Below are positions 1-9,390 of a DNA stretch of 32,432 bases, piece after piece. The translations under genes and the position numbers were made by a program. Origin of the DNA: Bacteroidales bacterium. GTDB lineage: Bacteria; Bacteroidota; Bacteroidia; Bacteroidales; JAADJA01. Location: assembly GCA_026984135.1 (NCBI GenBank), contig JALSSR010000114.1, positions 1 through 32,432 of the forward strand, in the 5' to 3' direction. Numbering within the stretch: position 1 is the stretch's first letter; each line of letters opens with the position of its first letter. The notes under the pieces were generated by a model, which was not told the DNA's origin, did not search any database, and saw only the letters and a program-made list of their open reading frames with translations.

Positions 1-130
1 CCTCTTTTTTCATTCTTAAAACACCAACTACAATGATTACAAGTAAAATGAAAAATACTATTGTATTGACTGTTGAGATGTCAGCCAACCAAGGTATTTT
101 GTCCAATATTTCCGCTGCAATTTTTGACAT
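1..130 (-). CDS. CcoQ-like small cbb3 oxidase subunit (partial, runs off the left edge)
   Basis: Only the first 43 codons are present; the gene continues past base 1. The start ATG (128-130) lies 5 bp after the ccoNO stop codon. The peptide has a short amphipathic N-terminus (MSKIAAEILDKIPWLAD), then one hydrophobic membrane segment (about residues 22-38) and a basic cytoplasmic end (RMKKE). A single-span small protein directly after ccoNO fits CcoQ/FixQ, which usually sits between ccoO and ccoP and stabilises the complex. The identification rests on position and topology because CcoQ sequences are poorly conserved. It could also be another small oxidase-associated membrane peptide. Confidence 0.6.
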   Translation of the reverse strand, partial: MSKIAAEILDKIPWLADISTVNTIVFFILLVIIVVGVLRMKKE

Positions 131-135
131 TATCT

Positions 136-2274
136 TTATTTTTTAGCAACTTCGGATTCCATATTTCCCAGACGCTGCAGATAAGCAATCAGGGCGATTA
201 TTTCCTTATTGTCATCCACATTAATGCCGCCGCTTCTTAATCCTTCAGCAATTTTATGAGCCTGTTTTTGCAGGTCATCATTGGCAGTCTGGTCATATCC
301 TTCGGGATAAGGAACTCCAAGGGTTTGCATAACTCTAATCTTTGCCGGAGTTGACTCAATGTCAATATTCTGCTCTGCAAGCCAGGGATATGGCGGCATA
401 ATAGACTGTATATTTGTTTTCTGTGGATTCACAAGATGCTCATATTGCCAGGAATCCGGTTTGTAAAGTTTCCCGCCTTTAACACCTTCACGAGCCAAAT
501 CGGGACCGGTACGCCTTGAACCCCATTGGAACGGATGATCATAGATAAATTCTCCTGTTTTGGAATACTCGCCATAACGTTCAACTTCGGAGCGGAACGG
601 ACGAATCATTTGTGAGTGGCAGTTGTAGCAACCTTCACGTACATAGATATCGCGTCCCTGCAACTCAAGTGGTGTATATGGTGCTACTTTGATAGTTACG
701 TCGGGATGATTATTGAAAGGTCCTATAAACATCGGAATAAATTCAACCAAACCACCAATTAAAATAACTATTAGTGCCCAAATTGTAAAGGCAACGGGTT
801 TACCTTCAATTTTCCTGTGATTAAGCCATCCTTTGTGTGCACTTTCACCAACTTCACGTTCGGCTTCAGCTTCCTGAAATCTAATGAATTTCCCTGATTT
901 AGCAGTCATAATAAGATTATAAACTGCAAATAATGCTCCTGTTAAATATAATGTTCCTCCTAAAGCTCTGAGCATATGCATCGGCCTGATCTGAACATAA
1001 GTTTCAAGGAAATTGGGATATTTAAGATATCCTTCTGCTGTAAATTGTTTCCACATTAAAGCTTGTGTGAAGCCTGCAAAATAAAGCGGAATGGCAAAGA
1101 AAAGCATTCCGAGGGTTGCAAGCCAGAAGTGAGTGTTTGCCAATGAACGCGAATAAAGTTTTACTCCGTAGAATTTCGGGAATAACCAGTATAGCATTCC
1201 GAAAATAAGCATTCCGTTCCAGCCGAGGGTTCCAATATGTACGTGAGCAATAGTCCAGTCGGTAAAGTGACTTATTGCATTGACGGTTTTTAATGAAAGC
1301 ATAGGGCCTTCAAATGTTGACATTCCGTAAGCAGTAACACCCACAACGAAAAGTTTCAGGACAGGGTCTTGTCTTACTTTGTCCCAAGCACCTCTCAATG
1401 TTAACAATCCGTTTATCATACCACCCCAGGAAGGAGCTATCAGCGCAATTGACATCACGGTTCCGAGAGCCTGTGCCCAGTTTGGAAGCGCCTGATATAG
1501 CAAGTGGTGAGGTCCTGCCCAGATGTAAAGGAATATTAAAGTCCAGAAGTGGATAATTGAAAGTTTATAAGAGTATATCGGACGATTAGCTGCTTTTGGT
1601 ATAAAGTAATACATCAAACCAAGCATTGGAGTTGTGAGGAAGAAAGCAACTGCATTGTGTCCGTACCACCACTGTACCATTGCATCCTGAGCTCCGTGGA
1701 AGAAAGAGTAACTTTTTGTGAAACTTACTGGAACCTCAAAAGAGTTGAAAATGTGAAGAACTGCAACGGTTACAAAAGTTGCAATGTAAAACCAAATAGC
1801 CACATAAATGTGTTTTGTTCTTCTTTTAATCATTGTTCCTATAAGATTTGCTCCGAAAGCAACCCAAACAAGGGCTATCAGAATATCAATCGGCCATTCC
1901 AATTCTGCGTATTCCTTTGATGTAGTTATACCCATTGGAAGCGTAATTGCTGCAAGGACAATTATAAACTGCCATCCCCAGAAATTAATTTTGCCGAGCG
2001 CTTTACTCCACATAGGCGTTTTTAATAACCGCGGAGTCGAATAATAAACAGCGGTAAAAATACCGTTACCAACGAAGGCGAAAATTGCAGCATTAGTGTG
2101 TAATGGCCGCAACCTTCCGAATGTGAGATATTGCAATCCCAGATTTACTGATGGGTATAGCAATTCGAAGGCCGCTGTCAGTCCAACGATAAAAGCTACT
2201 ACACCCCACAAAATGGTCGCATTGGCAAAACATTTTGCAAGTTTGTTGTCATAAGTAAATTTTTCAAGTGCCAT
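136..2274 (-). CDS. ccoN: cbb3-type cytochrome c oxidase, fused subunits I and II (CcoN-CcoO)
   Basis: Catalytic core of a high-affinity haem-copper oxidase in the inner membrane; it reduces O2 to water at low oxygen. The 712-residue protein joins CcoN (about 1-460) to the mono-haem cytochrome c subunit CcoO (about 495-712). Visible CcoN ligands are His59 (low-spin haem b), His206 in WYGHNA and His256/His257 (CuB), and His345 and His347 in AHVHIG (haems b3 and b). Tyr316 in the helix-VII region fits the cbb3-type cross-linked tyrosine. The CcoO half has a membrane anchor near 497-517, the haem c motif CYNCH at 549-553 and a probable axial Met626 in SIMPP. CcoN and CcoO are separate genes in proteobacteria; the fusion is a known Bacteroidota arrangement. 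It lies 18 bp after ccoS. Confidence 0.96.
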   Translation of the reverse strand: MALEKFTYDNKLAKCFANATILWGVVAFIVGLTAAFELLYPSVNLGLQYLTFGRLRPLHTNAAIFAFVGNGIFTAVYYSTPRLLKTPMWSKALGKINFWGWQFIIVLAAITLPMGITTSKEYAELEWPIDILIALVWVAFGANLIGTMIKRRTKHIYVAIWFYIATFVTVAVLHIFNSFEVPVSFTKSYSFFHGAQDAMVQWWYGHNAVAFFLTTPMLGLMYYFIPKAANRPIYSYKLSIIHFWTLIFLYIWAGPHHLLYQALPNWAQALGTVMSIALIAPSWGGMINGLLTLRGAWDKVRQDPVLKLFVVGVTAYGMSTFEGPMLSLKTVNAISHFTDWTIAHVHIGTLGWNGMLIFGMLYWLFPKFYGVKLYSRSLANTHFWLATLGMLFFAIPLYFAGFTQALMWKQFTAEGYLKYPNFLETYVQIRPMHMLRALGGTLYLTGALFAVYNLIMTAKSGKFIRFQEAEAEREVGESAHKGWLNHRKIEGKPVAFTIWALIVILIGGLVEFIPMFIGPFNNHPDVTIKVAPYTPLELQGRDIYVREGCYNCHSQMIRPFRSEVERYGEYSKTGEFIYDHPFQWGSRRTGPDLAREGVKGGKLYKPDSWQYEHLVNPQKTNIQSIMPPYPWLAEQNIDIESTPAKIRVMQTLGVPYPEGYDQTANDDLQKQAHKIAEGLRSGGINVDDNKEIIALIAYLQRLGNMESEVAKK

Positions 2275-2292
2275 AAAACTTTGTTTTTGTTA

Positions 2293-2520
2293 TTAATTTG
2301 AATCTTTACTATTATTATTTTTGTTTTTATTATCCCTGTTTTTATTCTCGTTCGGTTTTGTATCGGTATTGCCCGATTCTTTATGGTCATCAAACAAAAT
2401 TCGTACTGATGGTGAATAACTGTCCTCGTATTGACCTGATTTTACTGACCATATAAAGCCCGCCAGAAATAATCCGGCTACTATTACTCCGATTATTATC
2501 AATAAAAATATTATTGACAT
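2293..2520 (-). CDS. ccoS: CcoS-type cbb3 oxidase assembly protein
   Basis: A 75-residue single-span membrane protein. Residues 3-24 form the membrane segment, followed by FIWSVKSGQYED and PSVRILFDD, which match the short conserved core of CcoS (a W/VxxGQYDD-type stretch after the helix, then a conserved RIL motif). CcoS is needed to insert haem and copper into cbb3 oxidase. The tail from about residue 48 is a low-complexity Asn/Lys/Asp-rich extension (NKNRDNKNKNNNSKDSN) longer than in typical CcoS, and probably disordered. It is the first gene of the ccoS-ccoNO-ccoQ unit and has a good promoter 29 nt upstream. Confidence 0.85.
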   Translation of the reverse strand: MSIIFLLIIIGVIVAGLFLAGFIWSVKSGQYEDSYSPSVRILFDDHKESGNTDTKPNENKNRDNKNKNNNSKDSN

Positions 2521-2549
2521 TACAAAATGTTTATTTAGGTAATTCGATA

Positions 2550-2580
2550 CAAAAATATCTATTTTTTAAATATTAACAAA
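2550..2580 (-). promoter_or_regulatory. Bacteroidota-type promoter for ccoS-ccoNO
   Basis: On the minus strand TTTG (2577-2580), a 19-bp spacer and TATTTTTG (2550-2557) match the Bacteroidetes primary sigma consensus TTTG-N19-TAnnTTTG exactly. The expected transcription start leaves a leader of about 20-25 nt before the ccoS ATG at 2520. I saw no FNR-like TTGAT-N4-ATCAA site next to it. Confidence 0.6.
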
Positions 2581-2614
2581 TTTTTAACAATTTTTTTTTC
2601 AACAAAATTCCAAA

Positions 2615-5002
2615 CTATTCTTTAAAAGCCGACTTTGAGAAAAACGAAATGCTGAATGTGGCAAAGGCTACCACTGAGATAGAGCTTATCGGCATTAGTA
2701 TGGCAGCAAAAACAGGTGTGAGTAATCCTGCAACAGCAAAATAGATTCCGAATACATTATATAAGAAGGAAATCAGAAAGCTGACCTTTACTATATTAAG
2801 ACTTGTATTTGTGAATTTTATAAACTTATGAAGGTCTTTAAATCTTTTTGACTCAAGGATAGCATCGCATGCCGGAGAAAAATGATAAATATCGTCGGCA
2901 ATTGTTATTCCCACATCACTTTCGTTTAAAGCCCCGGCATCATTCAATCCGTCACCTATCATTAATACGGTCTTGCCCCGTTCTTTTAATTTTTTGATGT
3001 ATTCCAGTTTGTCTGTTGGTGACCGGTTAAATCTGATGGTCGCTTTATCACCGAACAAGCTTTTCAGGTTTTCTTTTTCCGATTCATTATCGCCTGTTAT
3101 AAGATGGAGGTCATATTTGTCTTTCAGGCTTTGGATAACCTCAGGCAATCCTTCACGATATCTGTTTTCCATCTCAAAATGACCAAGGATTTTACCTGAG
3201 AAATAGACAAAAACTTCGGTCTTAAGGCTTTCGCTGTTGTCATCTTTGCCTGTTACGAATTTACGGGAGCCGATATTTATTTTAACTCCGTTAATTTCAC
3301 CGGAGATTCCCATGGCTGGTATTTCGATATAATTATTAACCTCATAGAAGTTCTCTCCTTCAATGTTTTGGAAAAGTGCAGCGCTTAGAGGATGTGTGGA
3401 GTGGCGGACAAGTGATTTTATCATAAGAAGTTTTTCCTCATCAAGACTATCACCAATGAACTCGATTTTCATAGCTTTACTATGGGTTATTGTCCCGGTT
3501 TTGTCAAAGACAATTGTAGTCACTTTATTAAGTCTTTCAATTACTTCGGTCTTCTTTAGGTAAAACCCTTTTCTGCCGAATTGTCGCATTGTACTTCCGA
3601 AGGTAAAAGGAACGGTAAGAGCCAGTGCACATGGGCAGGCAACAATAAGTACCGAAGTAAATGCGAACAATGCTATTGAAGGATCGTTAAAAAGCCAATA
3701 TATACCTGCTGCCGCTGCTATCGAGAGTACAATTGCAGTAAAGTATTGACTTATTTTGTTTACAAGGTCGTTAAGTTTCGATTCCGATTTTTCGGATGAG
3801 CTTTCCTGATTCCAGAGTTGAGTAAGATAACTTTGCTCAACCTCTTTGTTAATCTCCAGCTCAATTGCACTTCCTATCTGTCGGCCGCCGGCAAACACAT
3901 TATCTCCGGAGTGTTTTAATACCGGCAACGACTCGCCTGTAACAAAGCTGTAGTCAATATTGCCGTCACCTTTAACTATAACCGAATCGGCAGGAATAAG
4001 TTCCATATTACGAACAAGTATATGGTCTCCGGCTTGTAATTTCTCAAGAAGAATTACCTCCTCCTTACCATTATTAATCCTTGTAACGGCAATGGGGAAA
4101 TATGATTTGTAATCCCTTTCGAATGAGAGTGCCTGATAAGTTTTTCCCTGATACCATTTCCCGACAAGGAGAAAGAAAACCAGGCCGGCTAACGAATCAA
4201 GATAACCTATTCCCGTGCCGGAGATAACATCGTAAGCACTTTGCAGGAAAAGAGTTGTTATTCCGAGGGCAATGGGAAGATCAATGCTTATTATTTTGTG
4301 TTTTAGGCTTTTGATTGCGGAAAGGAAATAGTCGTTACTGCAATAGGCAATAACCGGAATTGAAAGTATCAGACTCATCCATCCGAAAAACTCGGTGAAT
4401 TTTTTTCCGAGAAACTCACCTCCGGGAAGGTATTCCGGAATATTGTAAAACATAACATTCATAAGCACAAACCCGGTTATGCCGATTTTGATAATGAGTG
4501 TCTTGTCACTTTTCCCTTTTTTGTCTTTATCAAGACTGTCAAGGGTTATTTCGGGAACATAATGAATTGAAGCCAGCAATTCGGCTATTTGTCGCAAGGA
4601 AATTTCATCTTCCTTAAAGGTTATGTAAACCTCTTTTTTAGGGAAATTTACCGATGAATGAATTATGCCTGTATGCAGAGTGTTTAGATTTTCAAGCAAC
4701 CAAATGCAGGATGCACAATGAATTACCGGAACAAAAAATGTGACTTTACCCGTACCGCTGTCTGAAAAGTCGAGAAGTTTTTCTTTTACCTCATCAAGAT
4801 CGAGAAAAGCGTATTTATCACCTACATCATGGGTTTCAACTTTTATACCCGGCATCTTCTCAATCTCGTAGTATTGTTTCATTTCATTCTGATTGAGAAT
4901 CTGATAAACTGTTTTGCAACCGTTACAGCAGAACGGTTTATCGTTCCACATTACGGGATGTTTGCCGCAATCTTCTCCACAATGTATGCAAGGTAGGCCC
5001 AT
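2615..5002 (-). CDS. ccoI: Copper-translocating P1B-type ATPase of cbb3 oxidase maturation (CcoI/FixI)
   Basis: Membrane ATPase that exports Cu(I) for assembly of the cbb3 oxidase CuB site. Numbered from the chosen start, the N-terminus has a Cys-rich metal-binding region (CIHC, CGKH, CCNGC within residues 5-30) and then an HMA-like domain with HCASC near 95. Further on come TGES (355-358), the membrane Cu-binding motif CPC (456-458), the phosphorylation motif DKTGT (500-504) and GDGLND in the hinge. A longer reading from 5020 would use a TTG lying inside a TAnnTTTG box, so I prefer the ATG at 5002 (795 residues). The gene lies between sufT and ccoS on the same strand, with promoters on both sides. 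The double Cys N-terminus is typical of the FixI/CcoI branch rather than CopA. Confidence 0.93.
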   Translation of the reverse strand: MGLPCIHCGEDCGKHPVMWNDKPFCCNGCKTVYQILNQNEMKQYYEIEKMPGIKVETHDVGDKYAFLDLDEVKEKLLDFSDSGTGKVTFFVPVIHCASCIWLLENLNTLHTGIIHSSVNFPKKEVYITFKEDEISLRQIAELLASIHYVPEITLDSLDKDKKGKSDKTLIIKIGITGFVLMNVMFYNIPEYLPGGEFLGKKFTEFFGWMSLILSIPVIAYCSNDYFLSAIKSLKHKIISIDLPIALGITTLFLQSAYDVISGTGIGYLDSLAGLVFFLLVGKWYQGKTYQALSFERDYKSYFPIAVTRINNGKEEVILLEKLQAGDHILVRNMELIPADSVIVKGDGNIDYSFVTGESLPVLKHSGDNVFAGGRQIGSAIELEINKEVEQSYLTQLWNQESSSEKSESKLNDLVNKISQYFTAIVLSIAAAAGIYWLFNDPSIALFAFTSVLIVACPCALALTVPFTFGSTMRQFGRKGFYLKKTEVIERLNKVTTIVFDKTGTITHSKAMKIEFIGDSLDEEKLLMIKSLVRHSTHPLSAALFQNIEGENFYEVNNYIEIPAMGISGEINGVKINIGSRKFVTGKDDNSESLKTEVFVYFSGKILGHFEMENRYREGLPEVIQSLKDKYDLHLITGDNESEKENLKSLFGDKATIRFNRSPTDKLEYIKKLKERGKTVLMIGDGLNDAGALNESDVGITIADDIYHFSPACDAILESKRFKDLHKFIKFTNTSLNIVKVSFLISFLYNVFGIYFAVAGLLTPVFAAILMPISSISVVAFATFSISFFSKSAFKE

Positions 5003-5017
5003 GATTGAAAATTTGTG

Positions 5018-5025
5018 CAAAGATA
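5018..5025 (-). promoter_or_regulatory. Candidate -7 box for ccoI
   Basis: TATCTTTG on the minus strand, 15 nt upstream of the ATG at 5002. No clear TTTG -33 element is visible at the right spacing, so this rests on the -7 box alone. It overlaps the TTG at 5020, which argues against that triplet being the start codon. Confidence 0.35.
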
Positions 5026-5080
5026 TTAAAGTTATGCGTTAAAAGTTATGTGCTGTTAGTTAAGAACTTTGAAATATTTG

Positions 5081-5404
5081 TTAAAGCAAACCCAGTTCGA
5101 GCTTTGCCTCTTCCGAAAGGTAGTCCTGTGTCCAGGGTGGGTCAAAGGTAATCTCAACATCGGCATCTTTAATACCTGCCACTCCTTTTACCCTTTCCTT
5201 CACTTCGGCCGGAAGCGATTCGGCTACAGGGCAATTGGGAGCTGTCAGGGTCATTAGGATATGAGCGTTGAAATCATCGTCTATTTTTATTTCGTATATC
5301 AACCCCAAATCATAAATGTTAACGGGTATTTCGGGGTCATAGATGGTTTTTAAAACCTGTAAAATGGCATCAGCAAGTTGATTTTTCTTATCTTTTAAGT
5401 CCAT
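5081..5404 (-). CDS. sufT: SufT/MIP18-family (DUF59) Fe-S assembly factor
   Basis: A 107-residue single-domain MIP18-family protein. Hallmarks are DPEIPVNIYDLGLIY (about residues 23-37) and the conserved-cysteine motif TAPNCPVAESLP (about 54-65), followed by DPPWTQD. SufT homologues help maturation of Fe-S proteins, probably as carriers or targeting factors in the cytoplasm. It follows sufE by 94 bp and is the last suf gene of the array. DUF59 domains also occur in PaaD and Mrp/ApbC; the stand-alone length and suf context favour SufT. Confidence 0.88.
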   Translation of the reverse strand: MDLKDKKNQLADAILQVLKTIYDPEIPVNIYDLGLIYEIKIDDDFNAHILMTLTAPNCPVAESLPAEVKERVKGVAGIKDADVEITFDPPWTQDYLSEEAKLELGLL

Positions 5405-5498
5405 CTTTTTTTATCTTTTTAATTTCCACACTTGTTATTACTACAAAACTTTATGAATCATTAATTTGTCCGAATTATCAAAACATTACATTGGGTTT

Positions 5499-5921
5499 CT
5501 AACCTTCTTTAGCTTTAAATGCCAGTGCATAGAGCTTCATCTGTTTTATCATTGAGGTAAGTCCGTTGGAGCGGGTGGGGGAGAGGTGTTCTTTCAGCCC
5601 TATTTTATCAAGAAATCCGAGGTCCGCATTAATTATGTCGTCGGGAGACTGGTTTGACAAAGCCCTGATAAGCAGGCTTATAATCCCTTTTGTGATGATG
5701 GCGTCACTGTTGGCTTTGAAAATAACCTTACCATCTTTCATCTCCGCCGAGACCCATACTTTTGACTGGCATCCCGAAATAAGATATTGCTGCGTTTTGA
5801 ACTTTTCGTCAATAACGGGAAGCGATTTTCCCATTTCAATGATGTAGTTGTATTTGTCCATCCAGTCTTCAAATAACCCGAACTCCTCTACTATTTGCTC
5901 TCCGATTTCTTTAATTGTCAT
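5499..5921 (-). CDS. sufE: SufE sulfur-transfer protein
   Basis: Cytoplasmic sulfur acceptor that takes persulfide from SufS, stimulates its desulfurase activity and passes sulfur to SufBCD. The 140-residue product has the usual SufE length. The active-site cysteine is Cys51 in the loop LISGCQSKVWV, and DIINADLGFLDKIGLKEHLSPTRSNGL is the characteristic C-terminal region. The frame can be read from a TTG two codons earlier (5927), but the ATG at 5921 is the sensible start. It follows sufS by 39 bp. Confidence 0.94.
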   Translation of the reverse strand: MTIKEIGEQIVEEFGLFEDWMDKYNYIIEMGKSLPVIDEKFKTQQYLISGCQSKVWVSAEMKDGKVIFKANSDAIITKGIISLLIRALSNQSPDDIINADLGFLDKIGLKEHLSPTRSNGLTSMIKQMKLYALAFKAKEG

Positions 5922-5960
5922 AATCAATTATTTAAATTTTGTTTTTCAATTTCTTATATC

Positions 5961-7187
5961 TTAACCCAACATTTCCTTTACCTTCAGAATTGCTTTGGCA
6001 AAAATATCAATTTCTTCGGAAGTGTTGTACAATGCAAATGATGCTCTTACAGTTCCTTGAATCCCAAGGCTTTTGATTAGAGGTTGTGCGCAATGGTTAC
6101 CAGTTCTGACTGCTATTCCAAGTTGATCAAGGATTGTACCTGCGTCATATTGATGGATGCCGTCCAAAAGGAAAGATATGACCCCCGATTTGTTTGCAGC
6201 AGTTCCGTAAATTTTCAAACCTTCAATTTCCGAAAGTTTTTCGGTTCCGTATTCAAGAAGCTCTTTTTCATGATTGAATATTTCATCAAGTCCCGTATGG
6301 GATACAAATGCCAGTGCAGCTTCCAGTCCAACGGCACCGCCGACATTAGGTGTTCCCGCCTCAAATTTGAACGGTAGCTCGTTAAATGTGGTTTTTTCAA
6401 ACGTAACATTTTTTATCATCTCGCCACCGGTTTGGTACGGAGGTAGTTTTTCGAGCCAATCCTCTTTGCCGTAAAGAACACCTGTTCCCATCGGCCCGTA
6501 AATTTTATGTCCGGAGAAGCAATAAAAGTCGCAATCAAGATCTTGTACATCAATTTTTTCGTGCACAATTCCCTGCGCCCCGTCAATCATTACAGGTACA
6601 TTATATTTATGGGCGGTTTCAATAATTTTCTTAATGGGATTGATTGTCCCGAGTACGTTGGAAATATGAGTGACGGAAACTATTTTTGTTTTCCCGGTAA
6701 AAAGGTTTTCATATTCATCCAAAATCAATTCTCCTTTTTCCGTCACCGGTATAACTTTCAGTTTTGCTCCTTTTTCTTCACAAACCGTTTGCCATGGGAC
6801 AATGTTTGCGTGGTGTTCCATCTGCGAAATAATTATCTCGTCACCTTCATTAATAAACTTTTTTCCGAAAGAGTGCGCCACAAGATTAATTGCATCGGTA
6901 GTTCCTTTTGTAAAAATAATTTCATTCGAATTACCGGCGTTTATGAATTGTTGAACCGATTTTCTGGCATTCTCAAATGCATAGGTGGCTTGTTGACTAA
7001 GATGATGAACTCCGCGATGAACATTGCTGTTTATGGTGTTGTAATACCCGGCAATTGCTTCAGAGACGACTTTGGGTTTGAGCGTTGTTGCCGCATTATC
7101 GAAATAGACAAGTTGCCTGTTGTTAACCTGTTGGTTCAGAGCAGGGAAAGCCAACCTTATTTCGGAAATGTTATCATTTGTTATCAT
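5961..7187 (-). CDS. sufS: SufS cysteine desulfurase
   Basis: PLP-dependent group II cysteine desulfurase (408 residues) that removes sulfur from L-cysteine for Fe-S cluster assembly. PLP-binding Lys228 lies in CFSGHKIYGPMGTGVLYG, the substrate-side histidine in QMEHHANIVPW (about 122-132), PLP-contacting Asp202 in MIDGAQG, and the catalytic persulfide Cys366 in RTGNHCAQPL. The N-terminus YFDNAATTLKP is typical. It starts 5 bp after sufD and is followed by sufE, the usual SufS-SufE pair. Cofactor and catalytic residues are intact. Confidence 0.96.
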   Translation of the reverse strand: MITNDNISEIRLAFPALNQQVNNRQLVYFDNAATTLKPKVVSEAIAGYYNTINSNVHRGVHHLSQQATYAFENARKSVQQFINAGNSNEIIFTKGTTDAINLVAHSFGKKFINEGDEIIISQMEHHANIVPWQTVCEEKGAKLKVIPVTEKGELILDEYENLFTGKTKIVSVTHISNVLGTINPIKKIIETAHKYNVPVMIDGAQGIVHEKIDVQDLDCDFYCFSGHKIYGPMGTGVLYGKEDWLEKLPPYQTGGEMIKNVTFEKTTFNELPFKFEAGTPNVGGAVGLEAALAFVSHTGLDEIFNHEKELLEYGTEKLSEIEGLKIYGTAANKSGVISFLLDGIHQYDAGTILDQLGIAVRTGNHCAQPLIKSLGIQGTVRASFALYNTSEEIDIFAKAILKVKEMLG

Positions 7188-7192
7188 AAAAA

Positions 7193-8605
7193 CTAAATTT
7201 TACTCAAATCAATTTCAAACTCATATGTTTTTTCCTGAGTTTTGCATTGCAATACACACATATCGCAAATAGCAAGTTCGCCACGCAGTCTTTTCTTCAC
7301 AAGGTCGTCAATGTTTTCGCGCAGTGCTTCAACGGAAATTTTATTAATTACCTTGGCGGCGAAGGCATACAACAGAAGAAGTTTGGCATCATATTCGCCT
7401 ATCCCTCTTGACTTTATGTAAAACAGTGCTTCCTCATCAAGCTGACCAACGGTGGCACCATGGCTGCATTTAACATCATCGGCATAGATTTCGAGAAAAG
7501 GTTTTGAAAAAACAGTTGCTTTGTCTGTAAGTTGAATATTCCTGTTCGTTTGTGAAGCATTTGTTTTTTGCGAATCTTTTCTAACAAGAATATGGCCGTT
7601 AAATACGGCTGTAGCATTATCGTCGGCAATTCCTTTAAAAAGTTCATCGCTGTCACAATCGGATTCGGCGTGATCAACAAAAACCCGGTTGTCAATATGT
7701 TGCTCTTTGTCAACAAGATAAAGCCCGTAAATATTGGCTTTTCCTTTTTTGCCGGCAAGAATAACATTTGATTTATTACGGATCAATCCGCCGTTCAATG
7801 TAATCGCATTGCTTGTAAGTTTACTTTCTTTTTCCAGATGGAAATATGTTGTATTTATGAGAGCCGAACTGTCATTCAGATTTTGTAATTTGTAATGGTC
7901 AACTACGGCACCCTCGTCAATAAACACTTCTGTGACGGTATTAGTGAAACTGCGGTTGTAATTATACGAATCGTCACAATGCAAAAAGGTCAGTTTTGCG
8001 TTTTTACCTACAATGATTAGGTTTTTGTTTTGAATAAACAGTTTGTCATCCCTGTCAAGGATATTCACAATCTGAATAGTTTTGTAGGTCTCAACTCCGT
8101 CGGGAACATAAATAAAAATACCATCCTGCGCAAACGCTGTATTCAATGCTATCAAACCGTTTTCATTGATATCGGCATATTTGTTATAATGCTTTTCAAC
8201 AAGTTCGGGATATTCTTTTACCGCCTGTGCCAGACTCCCGATTATAGTTCCGTTCGGCAGTGTTATCAGGTGTTTATCTTCCGACAGATACCAACCGTTG
8301 TAAAGAGCAATTATGTGAGTGTCAAAATTATGAATGTTGCATTGAAAGATTTTTTCAATATCGGGTTTGTCGGCTTGAGCCTCAAACAGAACATTATAGT
8401 TATGAGCAAAGACGTTTTTCAGGTTTGTATTGCGCCAATCTTCGATTTTAGTATGCGGAAAGCCCGTTTTTTCAAATGTTTCAAAAGCATTGTCTCTTAG
8501 AGCCGACATTTGCCCCGTGTCGTTAAATCCGATTTTCCGGCGATGTTCATTAAAGAGTGATACCAGCTTTTCCTTAAATAATATGTCGTTATATTTTGTT
8601 TCCAT
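7193..8605 (-). CDS. sufD: SufD, FeS assembly scaffold subunit
   Basis: Beta-helical SufD (470 residues), partner of SufB and SufC in the SufBC2D scaffold. The C-terminal half carries the family signature: NGHILVRKDSQKTNASQTNRN, then DDVKCSHGATVGQLDEEALFY with the conserved histidine, and the SRGI segment. The N-terminal third is divergent, as usual for SufD. The start ATG overlaps the sufC stop by one base (TAATG), suggesting translational coupling. Two extra C-terminal cysteine positions (CDMCVLQC) occur just after the conserved core. Confidence 0.93.
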   Translation of the reverse strand: METKYNDILFKEKLVSLFNEHRRKIGFNDTGQMSALRDNAFETFEKTGFPHTKIEDWRNTNLKNVFAHNYNVLFEAQADKPDIEKIFQCNIHNFDTHIIALYNGWYLSEDKHLITLPNGTIIGSLAQAVKEYPELVEKHYNKYADINENGLIALNTAFAQDGIFIYVPDGVETYKTIQIVNILDRDDKLFIQNKNLIIVGKNAKLTFLHCDDSYNYNRSFTNTVTEVFIDEGAVVDHYKLQNLNDSSALINTTYFHLEKESKLTSNAITLNGGLIRNKSNVILAGKKGKANIYGLYLVDKEQHIDNRVFVDHAESDCDSDELFKGIADDNATAVFNGHILVRKDSQKTNASQTNRNIQLTDKATVFSKPFLEIYADDVKCSHGATVGQLDEEALFYIKSRGIGEYDAKLLLLYAFAAKVINKISVEALRENIDDLVKKRLRGELAICDMCVLQCKTQEKTYEFEIDLSKI

Positions 8606-9357
8606 TATTTACTGCTTTCATCTTTAATCCATTCATAACCTTTTTCTTCAAGCACCAGTGCCAGCTCTTTGCCACCCGATTTCACTATTTTCCCGTCAAA
8701 CAGAACGTGTACAAAGTCGGGGACAATATAGTCAAGAAGACGTTGATAGTGAGTAATAACAATAGTTGCATTTTCTTTGGTTCGTAATTTGTTAACACCG
8801 TTAGCAACTATTTTCAGAGCATCAATATCCAGACCCGAGTCTGTTTCATCGAGTATGGCGAGGTTGGGTTCGAGCATAGCCATTTGAAATATTTCATTTT
8901 TCTTTTTTTCACCGCCGGAAAAGCCTTCGTTCACTGATCTGTTGGTGAGTTTCGCCTGAATTTCAACCAATTTCTGTTTTTCTTTCATCAGTTTCAGGAA
9001 TTCACCGGCCGACATAGGGTCTAATCCTTTGTATTTGCGATGCTCGTTTATTGCCGTACGCATAAAGTTTGTCATACTGACTCCCGGTATCTCCACAGGA
9101 TACTGAAAACCGAGAAAAATGCCTTCCTGTGCCCTGACTTCCGGAGGCATTTCAAGAATGTTTTTTCCTTTATAAATTATTTCTCCTTTGTCAATGTGAT
9201 ACCCCGGTTTGCCGGCTATGACATTGGCAAGGGTGCTTTTACCGGTTCCGTTGGGACCCATTATTGCATGAACCTCTCCTTTGTTGACTTCCAGGTTTAA
9301 TCCCCGAAGAATCGTTTTTCCGTTTATTGATACTTGTAAGTCTTTTATCTTTAGCAT
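8605..9357 (-). CDS. sufC: SufC, ABC-type ATPase of the SUF scaffold
   Basis: Cytoplasmic ABC ATPase (250 residues) whose ATP hydrolysis drives rearrangement of the SufBCD complex. Walker A is GPNGTGKST (34-42), the ABC signature [10 protein letters not shown] (146-155), Walker [12 protein letters not shown] (167-177) and the switch histidine His203 in [15 protein letters not shown], with a Lys run in place of LSGGQ-type residues, is specific to SufC. It lies between sufB and sufD; a short interspersed repeat occupies the 83-bp spacer to sufB. Confidence 0.96.
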   Translation of the reverse strand: MLKIKDLQVSINGKTILRGLNLEVNKGEVHAIMGPNGTGKSTLANVIAGKPGYHIDKGEIIYKGKNILEMPPEVRAQEGIFLGFQYPVEIPGVSMTNFMRTAINEHRKYKGLDPMSAGEFLKLMKEKQKLVEIQAKLTNRSVNEGFSGGEKKKNEIFQMAMLEPNLAILDETDSGLDIDALKIVANGVNKLRTKENATIVITHYQRLLDYIVPDFVHVLFDGKIVKSGGKELALVLEEKGYEWIKDESSK

Positions 9358-9390
9358 TGTTCTTTATTTAGCATTCTTGTATTTATAATT

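Noticed and set aside
5003-5080. FNR-type binding site controlling the cbb3 genes
   Set aside because: No TTGAT-N4-ATCAA pattern was found here or at 2521-2614.
6507-7196. Long plus-strand ORF of 229 codons opposite sufS
   Set aside because: It lies entirely antisense to a strongly conserved cysteine desulfurase gene, has no recognisable domain and begins without a credible start context. Shadow ORF.
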